A stretch of DNA of 64,000 nucleotides from Glutamicibacter sp. MNS18 (GTDB lineage: Bacteria > Actinomycetota > Actinomycetes > Actinomycetales > Micrococcaceae), in contig NZ_JAPCHW010000008.1 of the NCBI RefSeq assembly GCF_026107515.2, positions 93,871-157,870 on the forward strand. The letters are read 5' to 3'. Both the position numbers and the translations under genes were made by a program. This document shows, piece after piece, positions 1 through 8,941 of this stretch (the stretch's first letter is position 1; each line of letters begins with the position of its first letter). The notes beneath the pieces are model-generated. The model searched no databases. It was not told where the DNA came from and saw only the letters and a list, made by a program, of their open reading frames with translations.

Positions 1-1205
1 AGCTGCTCGGCAGTCACCTCGACCTCGGGGCGCTGCTTGTGGAGCTGGTTCGGCTTGTCCCCGAGCACCGAGTCGAAGACCTCCTGGCAGATGCCCACCA
101 GGTCCGGGTGGGCCACCCAGGAGCCGTCGAATCCGTCATTGGCCTCACGGGTCTTGTCATCGCGGACCTTGGCGAAGGCCGCGGCGGTGACCTCGGGTTC
201 CCGGCGGTTGGGGATGAAGGCGGCCATGCCGCCCATGGCGAAGGCCCCGCGTTTGTGGCAGGTCTTGACCAGTAGCTCGGTGTAGGCGCGCATCATCGGC
301 GCGGTCATCGCCACATCGGCGCGGTCCGGCATGATGAAGTCGTCGCCGGCTTCACGGAAGGTCTTGATGATGGAGAACAGGTAGTCCCAACGCCCGGCAT
401 TCAGCCCCGAGACGTGGTCACGCAGCTCGTAGAGGAACTCGTCCATCTGGAAGGCGGCCGGGATGGTCTCGATGAGCATGGTGGCGCGCACGGTGCCGTA
501 GTCGATGCCGAGCTGTTCCTGGGCGAAGGTGAAGATCTCGTTCCACAGGCGCACCTCCAGGTAGTGCTCCATCTTCGGCAGGTAGTAGAACGGGCCCTGG
601 CCGGAAGCGGCGAGCACCTTGGCATTGTGGAAGAAGTGCAGACCGAAGTCCACCAGCGCGCCCACGGCAGGCTTGCCGTTGATCAGCACGTTGTTCTCGT
701 TCAGGTGCCAACCGCGGGGGCGGACCACCACGACGGCCAACGGGGCGTCATCGCGCAACTGGTAGGTCTTGCCGTCCTCGGAGGTGAAGGACAGTTCGCC
801 GCGGGCGGCGGCGGTAAGGTTGGCGACCGCGTCGATGACGTTGTCCCAGCTCGGGGTGGAGGCGTCTTCCAGGTCGGCCAGCCAGACCTTGGCCCCGGAG
901 TTCAGCGCGTTGATGGCCATCTTGGCCGGCGAGGCCGGTCCGGTGATCTCCACCCGGCGATCACGAAGTGCCGCCGGCGCCTCGGCGACCTTCCAGTCGC
1001 CATTGCGGACCTGTTCGGTTTCCGGGTCGAAGTCGATGCGCTTGGCGGCCGAGTACCCGGTGCGGCGCTCGGCGCGGGCTGCGAGCAGGTCGTCACGGGT
1101 TCCGGCGAATCGCACGTGCAGCTGCTCAATGAATGCCAGCGCCTCATCGGTCAGGATGTTCTCGGCGTTTGGCACGTTCGGGATACGTGAGATGGAGATG
1201 GTCAT
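1..1205 (-). CDS. aceB: Malate synthase A, partial (3' end outside the window)
   Basis: This enzyme condenses glyoxylate with acetyl-CoA to give malate in the cytoplasm. About 401 codons are visible; the C-terminal part lies beyond position 1, and the family is usually about 530 residues. Recognisable stretches are [14 protein letters not shown], the malate synthase signature [12 protein letters not shown], and [11 protein letters not shown] followed by [11 protein letters not shown]. The ATG at 1205 follows the stop of malic enzyme (1240) by only 34 bp, so the two are probably one operon (malic enzyme first). Together they turn glyoxylate into malate and then pyruvate, fitting growth on glyoxylate-yielding compounds such as allantoin. 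The identification is firm; only the length is incomplete. Confidence 0.95.
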   Translation of the reverse strand, partial: MTISISRIPNVPNAENILTDEALAFIEQLHVRFAGTRDDLLAARAERRTGYSAAKRIDFDPETEQVRNGDWKVAEAPAALRDRRVEITGPASPAKMAINALNSGAKVWLADLEDASTPSWDNVIDAVANLTAAARGELSFTSEDGKTYQLRDDAPLAVVVVRPRGWHLNENNVLINGKPAVGALVDFGLHFFHNAKVLAASGQGPFYYLPKMEHYLEVRLWNEIFTFAQEQLGIDYGTVRATMLIETIPAAFQMDEFLYELRDHVSGLNAGRWDYLFSIIKTFREAGDDFIMPDRADVAMTAPMMRAYTELLVKTCHKRGAFAMGGMAAFIPNRREPEVTAAAFAKVRDDKTREANDGFDGSWVAHPDLVGICQEVFDSVLGDKPNQLHKQRPEVEVTAEQ

Positions 1206-1239
1206 GGTGCTCCTCATACCTTTTCTGTTGTGATTGCTC

Positions 1240-2625
1240 TCAATGCTTGTTCGCTGCCCTGACCACGGCGGCGGCCACGTCACCGGCCACCTTCGGGTCG
1301 AACACCGATGGGATGATGAATCCCGGATTGAGTTCTTCCTCGTCCACCCGTGCGGCAATCGCATCCGCAGCGGCCAGCAGCATGTCATCGGTGATATCCG
1401 ATACCCCTGCATCCAGCAGCCCGCGGAAGAAGCCCGGGAAGGCCAAGACGTTGTTGATCTGGTTGGGGAAGTCGCTGCGGCCCGTGGCAACCACGGCCGC
1501 ATGCTTCCCGGCAGCTGCCGGGTCCACTTCCGGATCGGGATTGGCCATGGCGAAAACGATGGCATCCTGGTTCATGGCTGCGATATCGTTCTCGTCCAGC
1601 ACATTCGGGGCCGAGACGCCGATGAACACGTCCGAACCGGCCACCGCTTCCTTCAGCGAGCCGCTGAAGTTCTCCGGGTTGGTATTCTCGGCCAGCCAGC
1701 TGCGGTGCGCGTCGGTGTACTGCCCGTCGCGGTTGATCGCTCCGTCACGGCCGCAGGCGATGATGTTGGTGGCCCCACGGGCAGCCAACAGCTGGATGAT
1801 CGCGTTGCCCGCGGCACCCACACCGGAGACCACGATGCGCACCTGGGACAGGGACTTGCCCACTACCAGCAGTGCGTTCTGCAGGGCGGCCAGGGTGACA
1901 ATGGCGGTGCCGTGCTGGTCATCATGGAAGACCGGGATATCCAGTTCCTCGCGCAGCCGGGCCTCGATCTCGAAGCAGCGTGGGGCGGCGATGTCCTCCA
2001 GGTTCACTCCCCCGTAGACCGGGGCCAGCGCCTTGACGATCTTCACGATCTCGTCGCTGTCCTGGGTGTCCAGGCAGACCGGCCAGGCATCCACATCCGC
2101 GAACTGCTTGAACAGCGCGGCCTTGCCTTCCATGACCGGCAAAGCCGCGGCCGGACCGATATTGCCCAGCCCAAGCACCGCCGAGCCGTCGGTGACCACT
2201 GCGATGGTGTTGCGCTTGACGGTCAGGTTCCGCGCATCTGCGGGGTTCTCGGCGATGGCCATGCACACGCGGGCCACACCCGGGGTGTAGGCGCGGGAGA
2301 GGTCATCGCGGTTGCGCAGGGCGACCTTCGGCACCACTTCCAGCTTTCCGCCCAGGTGCATCAGGAAGGTGCGGTCCGAGACATTGCGGACATCCACGCC
2401 GTCCAGGCCCTCGAGTTCCTCGCGTACCCGCTGGCCGTGTTCCACATCGGTGGTGTTGCAGCTGACGTCCACCACCATGTAGGCGTGGTGCGATTCGGTG
2501 ACGTCCAGCGCCGTAATGTCCCCACCGGCCCGACCTACTGCCGCGGCCAGTTCGCTGGTTGCGGTAATCGATGCTGGGGTCTGGACCCGCAGTGTGAGGG
2601 AATATCCCGGACTTGGTGCTGCCAT
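1240..2625 (-). CDS. NAD(P)-dependent malic enzyme with N-terminal ACT-like domain
   Basis: This 461-residue protein decarboxylates malate oxidatively to pyruvate. The first ~80 residues look like an ACT regulatory domain ([18 protein letters not shown]). The malic-enzyme core follows, with [24 protein letters not shown] and LDTQDSDEI, then the Rossmann motif [11 protein letters not shown] in the C-terminal half. The ATG at 2625 was chosen because GAGGAG lies just upstream; an in-frame upstream extension to 2691 lacks a ribosome site. The cofactor cannot be read reliably. It is the first gene of an operon with aceB, and its promoter region is shared with the divergent IclR gene, which is the likely regulator. 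Confidence 0.93.
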   Translation of the reverse strand: MAAPSPGYSLTLRVQTPASITATSELAAAVGRAGGDITALDVTESHHAYMVVDVSCNTTDVEHGQRVREELEGLDGVDVRNVSDRTFLMHLGGKLEVVPKVALRNRDDLSRAYTPGVARVCMAIAENPADARNLTVKRNTIAVVTDGSAVLGLGNIGPAAALPVMEGKAALFKQFADVDAWPVCLDTQDSDEIVKIVKALAPVYGGVNLEDIAAPRCFEIEARLREELDIPVFHDDQHGTAIVTLAALQNALLVVGKSLSQVRIVVSGVGAAGNAIIQLLAARGATNIIACGRDGAINRDGQYTDAHRSWLAENTNPENFSGSLKEAVAGSDVFIGVSAPNVLDENDIAAMNQDAIVFAMANPDPEVDPAAAGKHAAVVATGRSDFPNQINNVLAFPGFFRGLLDAGVSDITDDMLLAAADAIAARVDEEELNPGFIIPSVFDPKVAGDVAAAVVRAANKH

Positions 2626-2647
2626 GATCGCTCCTCGTGCTAAAAAA

Positions 2648-2749
2648 GTTTCCGTATAGTGGATATTAGTATCTGTAAAATGAAAACACAACCCATTTTT
2701 GTGGACTGGGACACAATTCTTTGTCGATAGCTTTTTCGGATCGTGGAAT
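2648..2749. promoter_or_regulatory. Divergent promoter region with two related operator-like elements
   Basis: The 234-bp gap between malic enzyme and iclR holds two similar 18-mers: GTTTCCGTATAGTGGATA at 2648-2665 and TTTTTCGGATCGTGGAAT at 2732-2749. The second matches 16 of 18 bases with GTTTTTGGATCGTGGAAT at 62785-62802, upstream of the urate operon. I infer these are binding sites for the adjacent IclR regulator. They could instead be parts of promoters. Confidence 0.55.
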
Positions 2750-2859
2750 TACTGGCCTGTCTTCCGGTATTCTTACGAACAAGAACCCACTGAACAGTGC
2801 TGCAAATCCCCTGTCGACACTGTGGCGAGACTGTACTGCAGTCAGGCAAGGAGCAGAAT

Positions 2860-3630
2860 ATGACCGAGGTTAAGGCCAAGGCCACCGGCGGAGTGCAATC
2901 AGTTGAGCGCGCTTTCGAGTTGCTGGAGGTCATTGCCCGGGCCGGCGGCGAGGCCGCGCTCAGCGAGCTGGCGGCCGACACCCCGCTACCCTTGCCGACC
3001 ATCCACCGGTTGCTGCGTACCTTGGTCGGCGTCGGCTATGTACGCCAGCTACCCAACCGCCGCTACTCCCTCGGCCCGCGGCTGATCCGCTTGGGCGAGG
3101 TGGCCAACCGCCAGCTCGGTGCCCTTGCCACCCCGAAGCTCAAGGAGCTGGTGGACCGGCTGGGAGAGAGCGCGAATATCGCGGTGCTCGACGGCGACAT
3201 GGTCACCTACATTGCCCAGGTCCAGTCGAACCACTCCATGCGCATGGTCACCGAGGTGGGCCGCCGCGCCATGCTGCACTACTCGGGTGTGGGCAAGGCG
3301 ATCCTGTCGGTTCTCGACGACGAACGCGTGCAGCGCCTGGTGGCCCAGGCGGGCATGCCCGCCAAGACCCCGAAGACCATCACCACCCTGGGCAAGCTGT
3401 TCACCGAGGTCGAAGCCGTGCGCGAACGGGGTTATGCGGTGGACGAGGAGGAGCAGGAACTGGGCGTACGTTGCTTCGCGGTTCCGGTTCCCGGCGCTCC
3501 CACCCCCATGGCCATCTCGGTGTCGGGCCCGGTAACCCGCGTGGATGCCGAGTTCGCCAAGCGTGCCGTTCCCGAGCTGCAGGCGGCTGCCGCCGAGCTC
3601 GGTCGCCAACTGGTCGCCGCGACTGAATAG
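2860..3630 (+). CDS. IclR-family transcriptional regulator (AllR-like by context)
   Basis: This 256-residue cytoplasmic DNA-binding protein has an N-terminal winged helix (residues ~12-75: ALSELAADTPLPLPTIHRLL, then YSLGPRLIRLGE). A C-terminal IclR effector domain follows (AVLDGDMVTYIAQVQS, LHYSGVGKAILS, GVRCFAVPV). The ATG at 2860 is preceded by AAGGAG at 2848-2853, better than the in-frame ATG at 2797. It is divergent from malic enzyme-aceB. IclR proteins in this setting usually repress glyoxylate or allantoin genes in response to glyoxylate or allantoate; that effector is an inference here. Confidence 0.9.
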   Translation: MTEVKAKATGGVQSVERAFELLEVIARAGGEAALSELAADTPLPLPTIHRLLRTLVGVGYVRQLPNRRYSLGPRLIRLGEVANRQLGALATPKLKELVDRLGESANIAVLDGDMVTYIAQVQSNHSMRMVTEVGRRAMLHYSGVGKAILSVLDDERVQRLVAQAGMPAKTPKTITTLGKLFTEVEAVRERGYAVDEEEQELGVRCFAVPVPGAPTPMAISVSGPVTRVDAEFAKRAVPELQAAAAELGRQLVAATE

Positions 3631-3834
3631 CCCAGAAACCCTACCCCGGTCCGGGGTGCTCGGGAGCATGGAGACCTGTCACGGTTCATGCCCTGGTAGG
3701 GGCTTGTTTGTAAATGTGCATGACCAGGTTTGTAATTAATGGAATCTTGGCGCCTGCCGGAATCCTTGCAAACCAAGGGATCCAGGGGCCTTGTTTGTAA
3801 TTGTTGGTCGGATGCTCTGTAATTGTTTCGGCTT
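3631..3834. other. Convergent intergenic gap with repeated TTTGTAATT motifs
   Basis: Both flanking genes end here, so no promoter is expected. The gap carries four related words: TTTGTAAAT at 3707, TTTGTAATT at 3729, TTTGTAATT at 3794 and CTGTAATT at 3817, as two pairs spaced 22-23 bp. The region is more AT-rich than its neighbours. A short GC stem (CCCCGG/CCGGGG near 3643) could be part of a terminator. I do not recognise the element; a relic of a mobile element is one possibility. Confidence 0.4.
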
Positions 3835-5688
3835 TTACTGCGCGAACTGGGTTTCGTAAAGCTCGGTGTACCGGCCGCCCATATCCAGCAGTTCACGGTG
3901 GGTTCCACGTTCGGCGATCCGCCCCTCCTCGATCACCAGGATCAGGTCCGCGGACCTGATGGTCGACAGCCGGTGGGCAATGACCAGCGCGGTGCGGTTC
4001 TCCAACGCCTCAGTCAGCGCCGCCTGCACGGCCGCCTCGTTGGCCGAGTCCAGGGCCGCGGTCGCCTCGTCCAGAATGACCACCTGTGGTGCGGCCAGCA
4101 ACAGCCGGGCAATGGTCATGCGCTGGCGTTCACCACCGGAGAGGCGGTAGCCGCGCTCACCCACCACGGTATCCAGGCCATCCGGTAGCGCGGTGATGGT
4201 CGGCTTCAGCCGGGCGCGTTCCAGGGCCTGCCAGATCTGCTCATCACTGACTTCGGGTCGCGCCAAACGCAGGTTGGAGCGGATCGTCTCGTGGAACAGG
4301 TGTCCGTCCTGGGTGACCATGGAGACGGTGGAGCGCAGGGATTCGAGCGTCAGCTGGCGGACGTCGACCCCGGCAAGTTCCACACTGCCCGCATCCACGT
4401 CATAGAGCCGAGCCAGCAGGGACGCGATGGTGGATTTGCCGGCCCCGGATGATCCCACCAGCGCCACCGTCGCCCCGGCCGGGACCTCGAAATCGATCCC
4501 GTGCAGCACCTGCTGGCCGCCACGGGTATCGAGCACCGATACGTCCTCCAGCGATGCCAGGGAGACCTTGTCCGCACTGGGATACGAGAAATCGACATTG
4601 GAGAACTTCACCGACACAGGGCCCGGCTTCGCTACCCGGGCATCCAGGGCATCGGTGATCAGCGGTTTCAGGTCCAGGATCTCGAAGACCCGGTCGAAGC
4701 TCACCAGCGCGCTGGTGATCTCCACCCGCGCATTGGCCAGCGCGGTCAGCGGCGCGTAGAGCCGGGTCAGCAGCATCCCCAGCACCACGACATCACCGGC
4801 GGCCAAGTCGCCGCGGACCGCGTACATGCCGCCCAGTCCGTAGACGACCGCCAGGGCCAGGGCCGCCACCAGGGTCAGGGTGGCCACGAAGTAGAACTGG
4901 CGCATCGCCACCTTCACACCAATATCCCGCACCCGCCGGGCACGCAGCGCGAACTGCTCGGACTCATCGGCGGGTCGGCCGAAGAGCTTGATCAGGGTGG
5001 CCCCGGGGGCCGAGAACCGTTCGGTCATCTGGGTGCCCATGGACGCGTTGAGATCCGCCGATTCCTTGCGCAACAGCGCCACCGAACGCCCGAAATGCCG
5101 GGCCGGCAACAGGAAGATGGGTAACAGCACCAGGGCCAGCAAGGTCACCTGCCACGAGGTGGAGAACATGACTCCGGCGGTCAGCAGCAGTGCCACGGTG
5201 TTGGACACCAGCCCGGACAGGGTTCCGGCGAATGCGGCCTGGGCACCGATGACGTCGTTGTTCAGCCGGCTGACCAGAGCACCGGTGCGGGTCCGGGCAA
5301 AAAACGCCACAGGCATCTTCTGGACATGGTCGAATACCGCGGTGCGCAGGTCGTAGATGATGCCTTCGCCCAGACGGGAGGAGAACCAGCGGACCACCAC
5401 GGAGACCACCGCGTCCAGGACCGCGACCAGGGCGATCAGCAGGGCCACGTTGATGATGATCCGGATTCCGCTGCCGGCCACGATCTCATCCACCACCCGC
5501 CCGGCCAGTACCGGGGTGATGACCGCCAGGACGGCCGACACAATGGAGAAGAGCACAAAGACCAACAAGCGGGACTTGTAGCCGGCGGCAAATTCCAGTA
5601 CCCGGCGTGGAGTGGTGGCCGCATAGGCCTTGCCCTTGTCGCCGGACATCTTCCACAATGAATGCCAGGCTGCGCTTTCCATGCTCAT
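3835..5688 (-). CDS. ABC transporter half-exporter (fused membrane and ATPase domains)
   Basis: This 617-residue protein has an N-terminal six-helix exporter domain (residues ~35-330) and a C-terminal ATPase domain. Visible motifs are Walker A GSSGAGKST, signature LSGGERQRM, Walker B VVILDEATAALD, and the H-loop in ALVIAHRLSTI. The arrangement is that of MsbA/BmrA-type exporters that act as homodimers in the cytoplasmic membrane. The substrate cannot be told from sequence; drugs, lipids or peptides are possible. ATG at 5688 is used; an ATG two codons later is equally possible. No partner half-transporter lies next to it. Confidence 0.92.
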   Translation of the reverse strand: MSMESAAWHSLWKMSGDKGKAYAATTPRRVLEFAAGYKSRLLVFVLFSIVSAVLAVITPVLAGRVVDEIVAGSGIRIIINVALLIALVAVLDAVVSVVVRWFSSRLGEGIIYDLRTAVFDHVQKMPVAFFARTRTGALVSRLNNDVIGAQAAFAGTLSGLVSNTVALLLTAGVMFSTSWQVTLLALVLLPIFLLPARHFGRSVALLRKESADLNASMGTQMTERFSAPGATLIKLFGRPADESEQFALRARRVRDIGVKVAMRQFYFVATLTLVAALALAVVYGLGGMYAVRGDLAAGDVVVLGMLLTRLYAPLTALANARVEITSALVSFDRVFEILDLKPLITDALDARVAKPGPVSVKFSNVDFSYPSADKVSLASLEDVSVLDTRGGQQVLHGIDFEVPAGATVALVGSSGAGKSTIASLLARLYDVDAGSVELAGVDVRQLTLESLRSTVSMVTQDGHLFHETIRSNLRLARPEVSDEQIWQALERARLKPTITALPDGLDTVVGERGYRLSGGERQRMTIARLLLAAPQVVILDEATAALDSANEAAVQAALTEALENRTALVIAHRLSTIRSADLILVIEEGRIAERGTHRELLDMGGRYTELYETQFAQ

Positions 5689-5838
5689 GGGTATAACTCG
5701 CGTTCCTGCTCAACGGTACGGTGGGACCAACTCGCCCAATAATCCCACCATGCCACTCCCAGATCTAGGTAGGCTCGGCTTAGGATCGGTGGCTGGGGAT
5801 CGTCCACCGGTGCTGGCGGTCGCTGGAATGGGATTCCT

Positions 5839-6421
5839 ATGGATCGGATAACCGCTTCAGACCTGCTGACCCGTGCCTTTGCGCGGGTCCCGCAGGATTT
5901 GCTCGGCCCCGTGACGTTCATCGGGCTGGAAGATGTTGCCGGGCACGGCTATGCACTGATCCAGCACGACCTGATCGGCGGGTTGATCGCCCACGTAGTC
6001 ACCTTGGCTCCCGAGGTGGGTGAGTTCGGCTCGATCGAGAATGTGATCGAGAATCCGCATGGGTTCGAATTCGTTCCGCTGGTGGCCCAGCAGCTCGCCA
6101 CCAGCCTGCGTGACGCCGGTGCCGGTGTCACCTACCAGAGCCAGGCGGTCAAGGCCGGTATCCCCGCAGGACTCGGTGCTGGCCACCGACCTGGAATTCG
6201 TTCACGAACCCGAATTCCTGCCGTACCAGGCGGTCTTCGCCGCACGGGAAGAGGACCAGGACGACTCGACCTGGGAAGTCCTGGAGGAGGTCTACCGCTC
6301 GCCTGCGGTCACCGAGGCTTATGAGAAGGAGAACCGGGGATTGGGAGTCATCAGCCAGGCATCGCATGATGACCTGTTGGATTACCAGCAACGAACCGAG
6401 GAGGTCCTGCAGACACGCTGA
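5839..6421 (+). pseudogene. Frameshifted, 5'-truncated NlpA/MetQ-type binding protein
   Basis: Two overlapping frames together read like the C-terminal two-thirds of an NlpA/MetQ methionine-type binding lipoprotein. The first frame gives ENVIENPHGFEFVPLVAQQL and a region ending ...VKAGIPA. The second continues with LATDLEFVHEPEFLPYQAVF and SPAVTEAYEKENRGLGVIS. One extra base near 6166 separates them. No signal peptide or lipobox is present upstream, and no metN/metI genes are nearby, so this looks like a decayed remnant. A sequencing error could explain the frameshift but not the missing N-terminus. Confidence 0.7.
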
Positions 6422-6444
6422 GCGCGACTAAGGGAAACCATCGA

Positions 6445-6475
6445 GCCGGTCCCGGCCTTAGCCGTCGGGACCGGC
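6445..6475. terminator. Hairpin between pseudogene and tetR
   Basis: Arms GCCGGTCCCG and CGGGACCGGC (10 bp, perfect) lie between convergent coding ends. There is no clear T run on either side, so efficiency is uncertain. Confidence 0.5.
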
Positions 6476-6489
6476 GTTCGCTGGCGCAA

Positions 6490-7131
6490 TCAAGCTGCTC
6501 CGGCTTCCTGCGGAATCTTGATCCGGTCGCCACTGGATGAACCCAGCGGCCAGGAATTGTCGATGGCCGAAGCGTAGTCAAAAGCCTCGTCAAGGATCGC
6601 CCGCAACGACTCATCGGGGTATTCGGCCCAACGTTCCAACGCATGGTCGAGCAACGTCAGCGCAATGACAACTGCCGTCTGGGCCAGACGGACATTGGCG
6701 CAGAACGGTAGCAGGGCACGGACCAGCTCATCCTGCTGCTGGCGTCGGAGCTCTGCCCATCCGGCGCGCAATGATGGTGAGTCCCAGACCAGACGTATAC
6801 CTCGAAGTGCCGCTTCCGGGTCATGTTCGGCAGCGCTGAGCGGGAACTCGAAGCTACGCCGCAACAATTCCAGCAGACTCTCACCAGGTAGCGATTCAAG
6901 GCCGGAGAACACCTCAGTCAGACGAGAACCCTGGGAACGCAATGCGGTAAGCACCGCATCCTCCTTGGACGCGAAGTACCTGAAGAAAGTGGCCTTGGAT
7001 ACGCCGGCTGCACGGGCAGCCCTCTCGGAGGTGACGTTCCGTAAACCCTCACGCACGAACAACGGGTAGACCTGCTCCGCCAGTTCGATCTTTATCTTCT
7101 CGCGGACCCGATCCCGCACTATGTTGGCCAT
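6490..7131 (-). CDS. TetR-family transcriptional regulator
   Basis: This 213-residue protein has an N-terminal TetR helix-turn-helix (residues ~25-60: VTSERAARAAGVSKATFFRYFASKEDAV). The C-terminal helical ligand domain is not recognisable by sequence. It is divergent from the nitrilase-family gene at 7387. A palindrome (7166-7180) lies 35 bp upstream of its start and may be its own operator. Likely targets are itself and either the hydrolase or the ABC exporter; the ligand is unknown. Confidence 0.9.
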   Translation of the reverse strand: MANIVRDRVREKIKIELAEQVYPLFVREGLRNVTSERAARAAGVSKATFFRYFASKEDAVLTALRSQGSRLTEVFSGLESLPGESLLELLRRSFEFPLSAAEHDPEAALRGIRLVWDSPSLRAGWAELRRQQQDELVRALLPFCANVRLAQTAVVIALTLLDHALERWAEYPDESLRAILDEAFDYASAIDNSWPLGSSSGDRIKIPQEAGAA

Positions 7132-7165
7132 GGAACCACTCTAGACCGATACACCGCACCAAATC

Positions 7166-7180
7166 TGAGAGACAGTCTCA
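7166..7180. promoter_or_regulatory. Palindrome upstream of tetR
   Basis: TGAGAGACAGTCTCA reads as TGAGA-5 bp-TCTCA and contains the perfect 11-bp GAGACAGTCTC. Its place just ahead of the tetR start fits an autoregulatory operator; binding is inferred. Confidence 0.55.
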
Positions 7181-7386
7181 TTTCCCATGTCATAACGGAG
7201 TTTTGCCTGTAGGTACTACCGCGTCGAAGACAGCAGGACGGACTCCCACCAGCCGGTCTCAATGGTGCGGGGCACCAAGTAGGCCATGATCGACCCGGTG
7301 ACATTGCCCCGGGACGGCTCCTATACGTAGAGTCAGGCAAGGGGGCAGCCAATGCCCCGATCCGCTTCGAAAGGAACCGGCACCCC

Positions 7387-8181
7387 ATGAAGATCGCCAT
7401 GGCCCAGGTGCTCAGCACCGAGAATCCACAACGCAATCTGGAGATCATCCGAGAGCTCTCCGGGCAGGCGGCCGAACAGGGGGGCCGTATCGTGGTGTTC
7501 CCCGAAGCCATGCAAATTGCCATGGGTAACGACCTACTCGAAGCAGCCGAACCGGTTGACGGACACTGGGCGAACTCGGTTCGGCAGATCGCGCGCGAAT
7601 CGGACATCACCATTCTGGCCGGGATGTTCACACCGGGCGTGGGAAGAAGGCTTCGCAACACCCTGTTGGTGACCGGCCCCACTGTGGATACCAGCTACGA
7701 CAAGATCCACCTCTACGACGCCTTCGGTTTCGCCGAATCCGACTCGGTGACCCCCGGCGAGCGCCCGGTGCAGTTCAGTATCGATGGGGTGAAATTCGGG
7801 GTGGCAACCTGCTATGACCTGCGCTTCCCGCGGTTGTTCACGCATCACGCCAACCATGGTGCCGTGGTGAACTTGGTCTGTGCCTCATGGGGTGCCGGCC
7901 CCGGGAAGGCCGAGCAATGGAGGACGCTGGCGGTGGCCCGGGCGTTGGATACCACTACCTTCGTGATCGCCGTGGATCAGGCGGATCCGGAATCCACCGG
8001 GGTCAGCGTCACCGGCACCGCGCCACTCGGGGTGGGTTTCTCCATTGCCGTTGACCCGCTGGGCCGGATATTGCATCAGGCAGGCATAGGCGAGGAATTG
8101 CAGGTGGTTGAGTTGGACCTGTCGCTGATCGACGAAGCCCGCGAGAAATTGCCGGTACTGGCCAACGCACGGGACCTTTAG
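7387..8181 (+). CDS. Carbon-nitrogen hydrolase (nitrilase superfamily)
   Basis: This 264-residue cytoplasmic enzyme carries the nitrilase catalytic triad: Glu40 (VVFPEAM), Lys106 (YDKIHLYD) and Cys142 (ATCYDLRFP). It would hydrolyse a non-peptide C-N bond, most likely an amide. Within the superfamily it resembles the Nit2/omega-amidase-like branch by length and by the FPRLF segment after the cysteine. The exact amide is unknown. The ATG at 7387 follows AAAGGAAC at 7370-7377. It is followed 61 bp later by a two-component system with no obvious functional link. Confidence 0.9.
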   Translation: MKIAMAQVLSTENPQRNLEIIRELSGQAAEQGGRIVVFPEAMQIAMGNDLLEAAEPVDGHWANSVRQIARESDITILAGMFTPGVGRRLRNTLLVTGPTVDTSYDKIHLYDAFGFAESDSVTPGERPVQFSIDGVKFGVATCYDLRFPRLFTHHANHGAVVNLVCASWGAGPGKAEQWRTLAVARALDTTTFVIAVDQADPESTGVSVTGTAPLGVGFSIAVDPLGRILHQAGIGEELQVVELDLSLIDEAREKLPVLANARDL

Positions 8182-8242
8182 TCGGCCACCCGCCGGACCA
8201 GACAATCGCATCCGACGACTATCGGCGCAGTAGGCTGACAGG

Positions 8243-8941
8243 GTGTGGATTCTGATCATCGAGGACGAGGCGACCCTCGCCAAGGCCCTGCGCCACGGAC
8301 TAACGGCCGAGGGGTATTCGGTTGAGGTATGCCACGACGGGGTGAGCGGATACGAGTTCACCCGTCGCGGCAATTTTGATGCCATCGTCCTGGACCTGAT
8401 GCTGCCCGGCATGAACGGGTACAAGATCCTCGAATCCCTGCGTCAACAGGGGAACACGACACCGGTGCTGGTATTGACCGCGAAGTCGGGGCAATACGAC
8501 CAGGTCGATGCCCTGGATCTGGGTGCCGATGACTACCTGGTCAAGCCTTTCCCGTTTCCGGTGCTCCTGGCCCGGCTCCGTGCACTGGTCCGTCGTGCTA
8601 CGCCAGGGGACCTCCTCCAGCTGACGGTCGATGGGTTGATCCTGCACCGAATGAAACGCCGTGCCCTGGTCGAGGATCTTGACCTGCGCCTGACGGATCT
8701 GGAGTTCGGGATCCTTGAAGCCCTGGCACTGCACCCGGAGGAACCAGTAAGCCGCGAGGAGATTACGGGTCATGCCTGGGCCGAGGGCGGAGGAACCCCC
8801 AACTCACTTGATGTGCGTATCGCGGCCCTGCGGCGGAAGCTGGAGAGCACCGGAACCCGATTGGCCATCGAGACGGTGCGCGGCACCGGATACCGGTTGG
8901 TGCGTCGCAGGATGACCAACTCTATGGACCCACGCCCGTGA
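8243..8941 (+). CDS. OmpR/PhoB-type response regulator
   Basis: This 232-residue protein has a receiver domain (acidic pocket IIEDE near residue 8, phospho-acceptor Asp51 in IVLDLMLPG, lysine in GADDYLVKPF) and a C-terminal winged helix ending IETVRGTGYRL. It starts at a GTG and its end overlaps the histidine kinase start by 4 bp (GTGA), so the pair is translationally coupled. The regulated genes are not evident; the glycosyltransferase downstream is the nearest candidate. Confidence 0.95.
   Translation: MWILIIEDEATLAKALRHGLTAEGYSVEVCHDGVSGYEFTRRGNFDAIVLDLMLPGMNGYKILESLRQQGNTTPVLVLTAKSGQYDQVDALDLGADDYLVKPFPFPVLLARLRALVRRATPGDLLQLTVDGLILHRMKRRALVEDLDLRLTDLEFGILEALALHPEEPVSREEITGHAWAEGGGTPNSLDVRIAALRRKLESTGTRLAIETVRGTGYRLVRRRMTNSMDPRP

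Noticed and set aside
1234-2643. A 469-codon + strand frame opposite malic enzyme
   Set aside because: It is an antisense shadow; the minus-strand malic enzyme has all family motifs.
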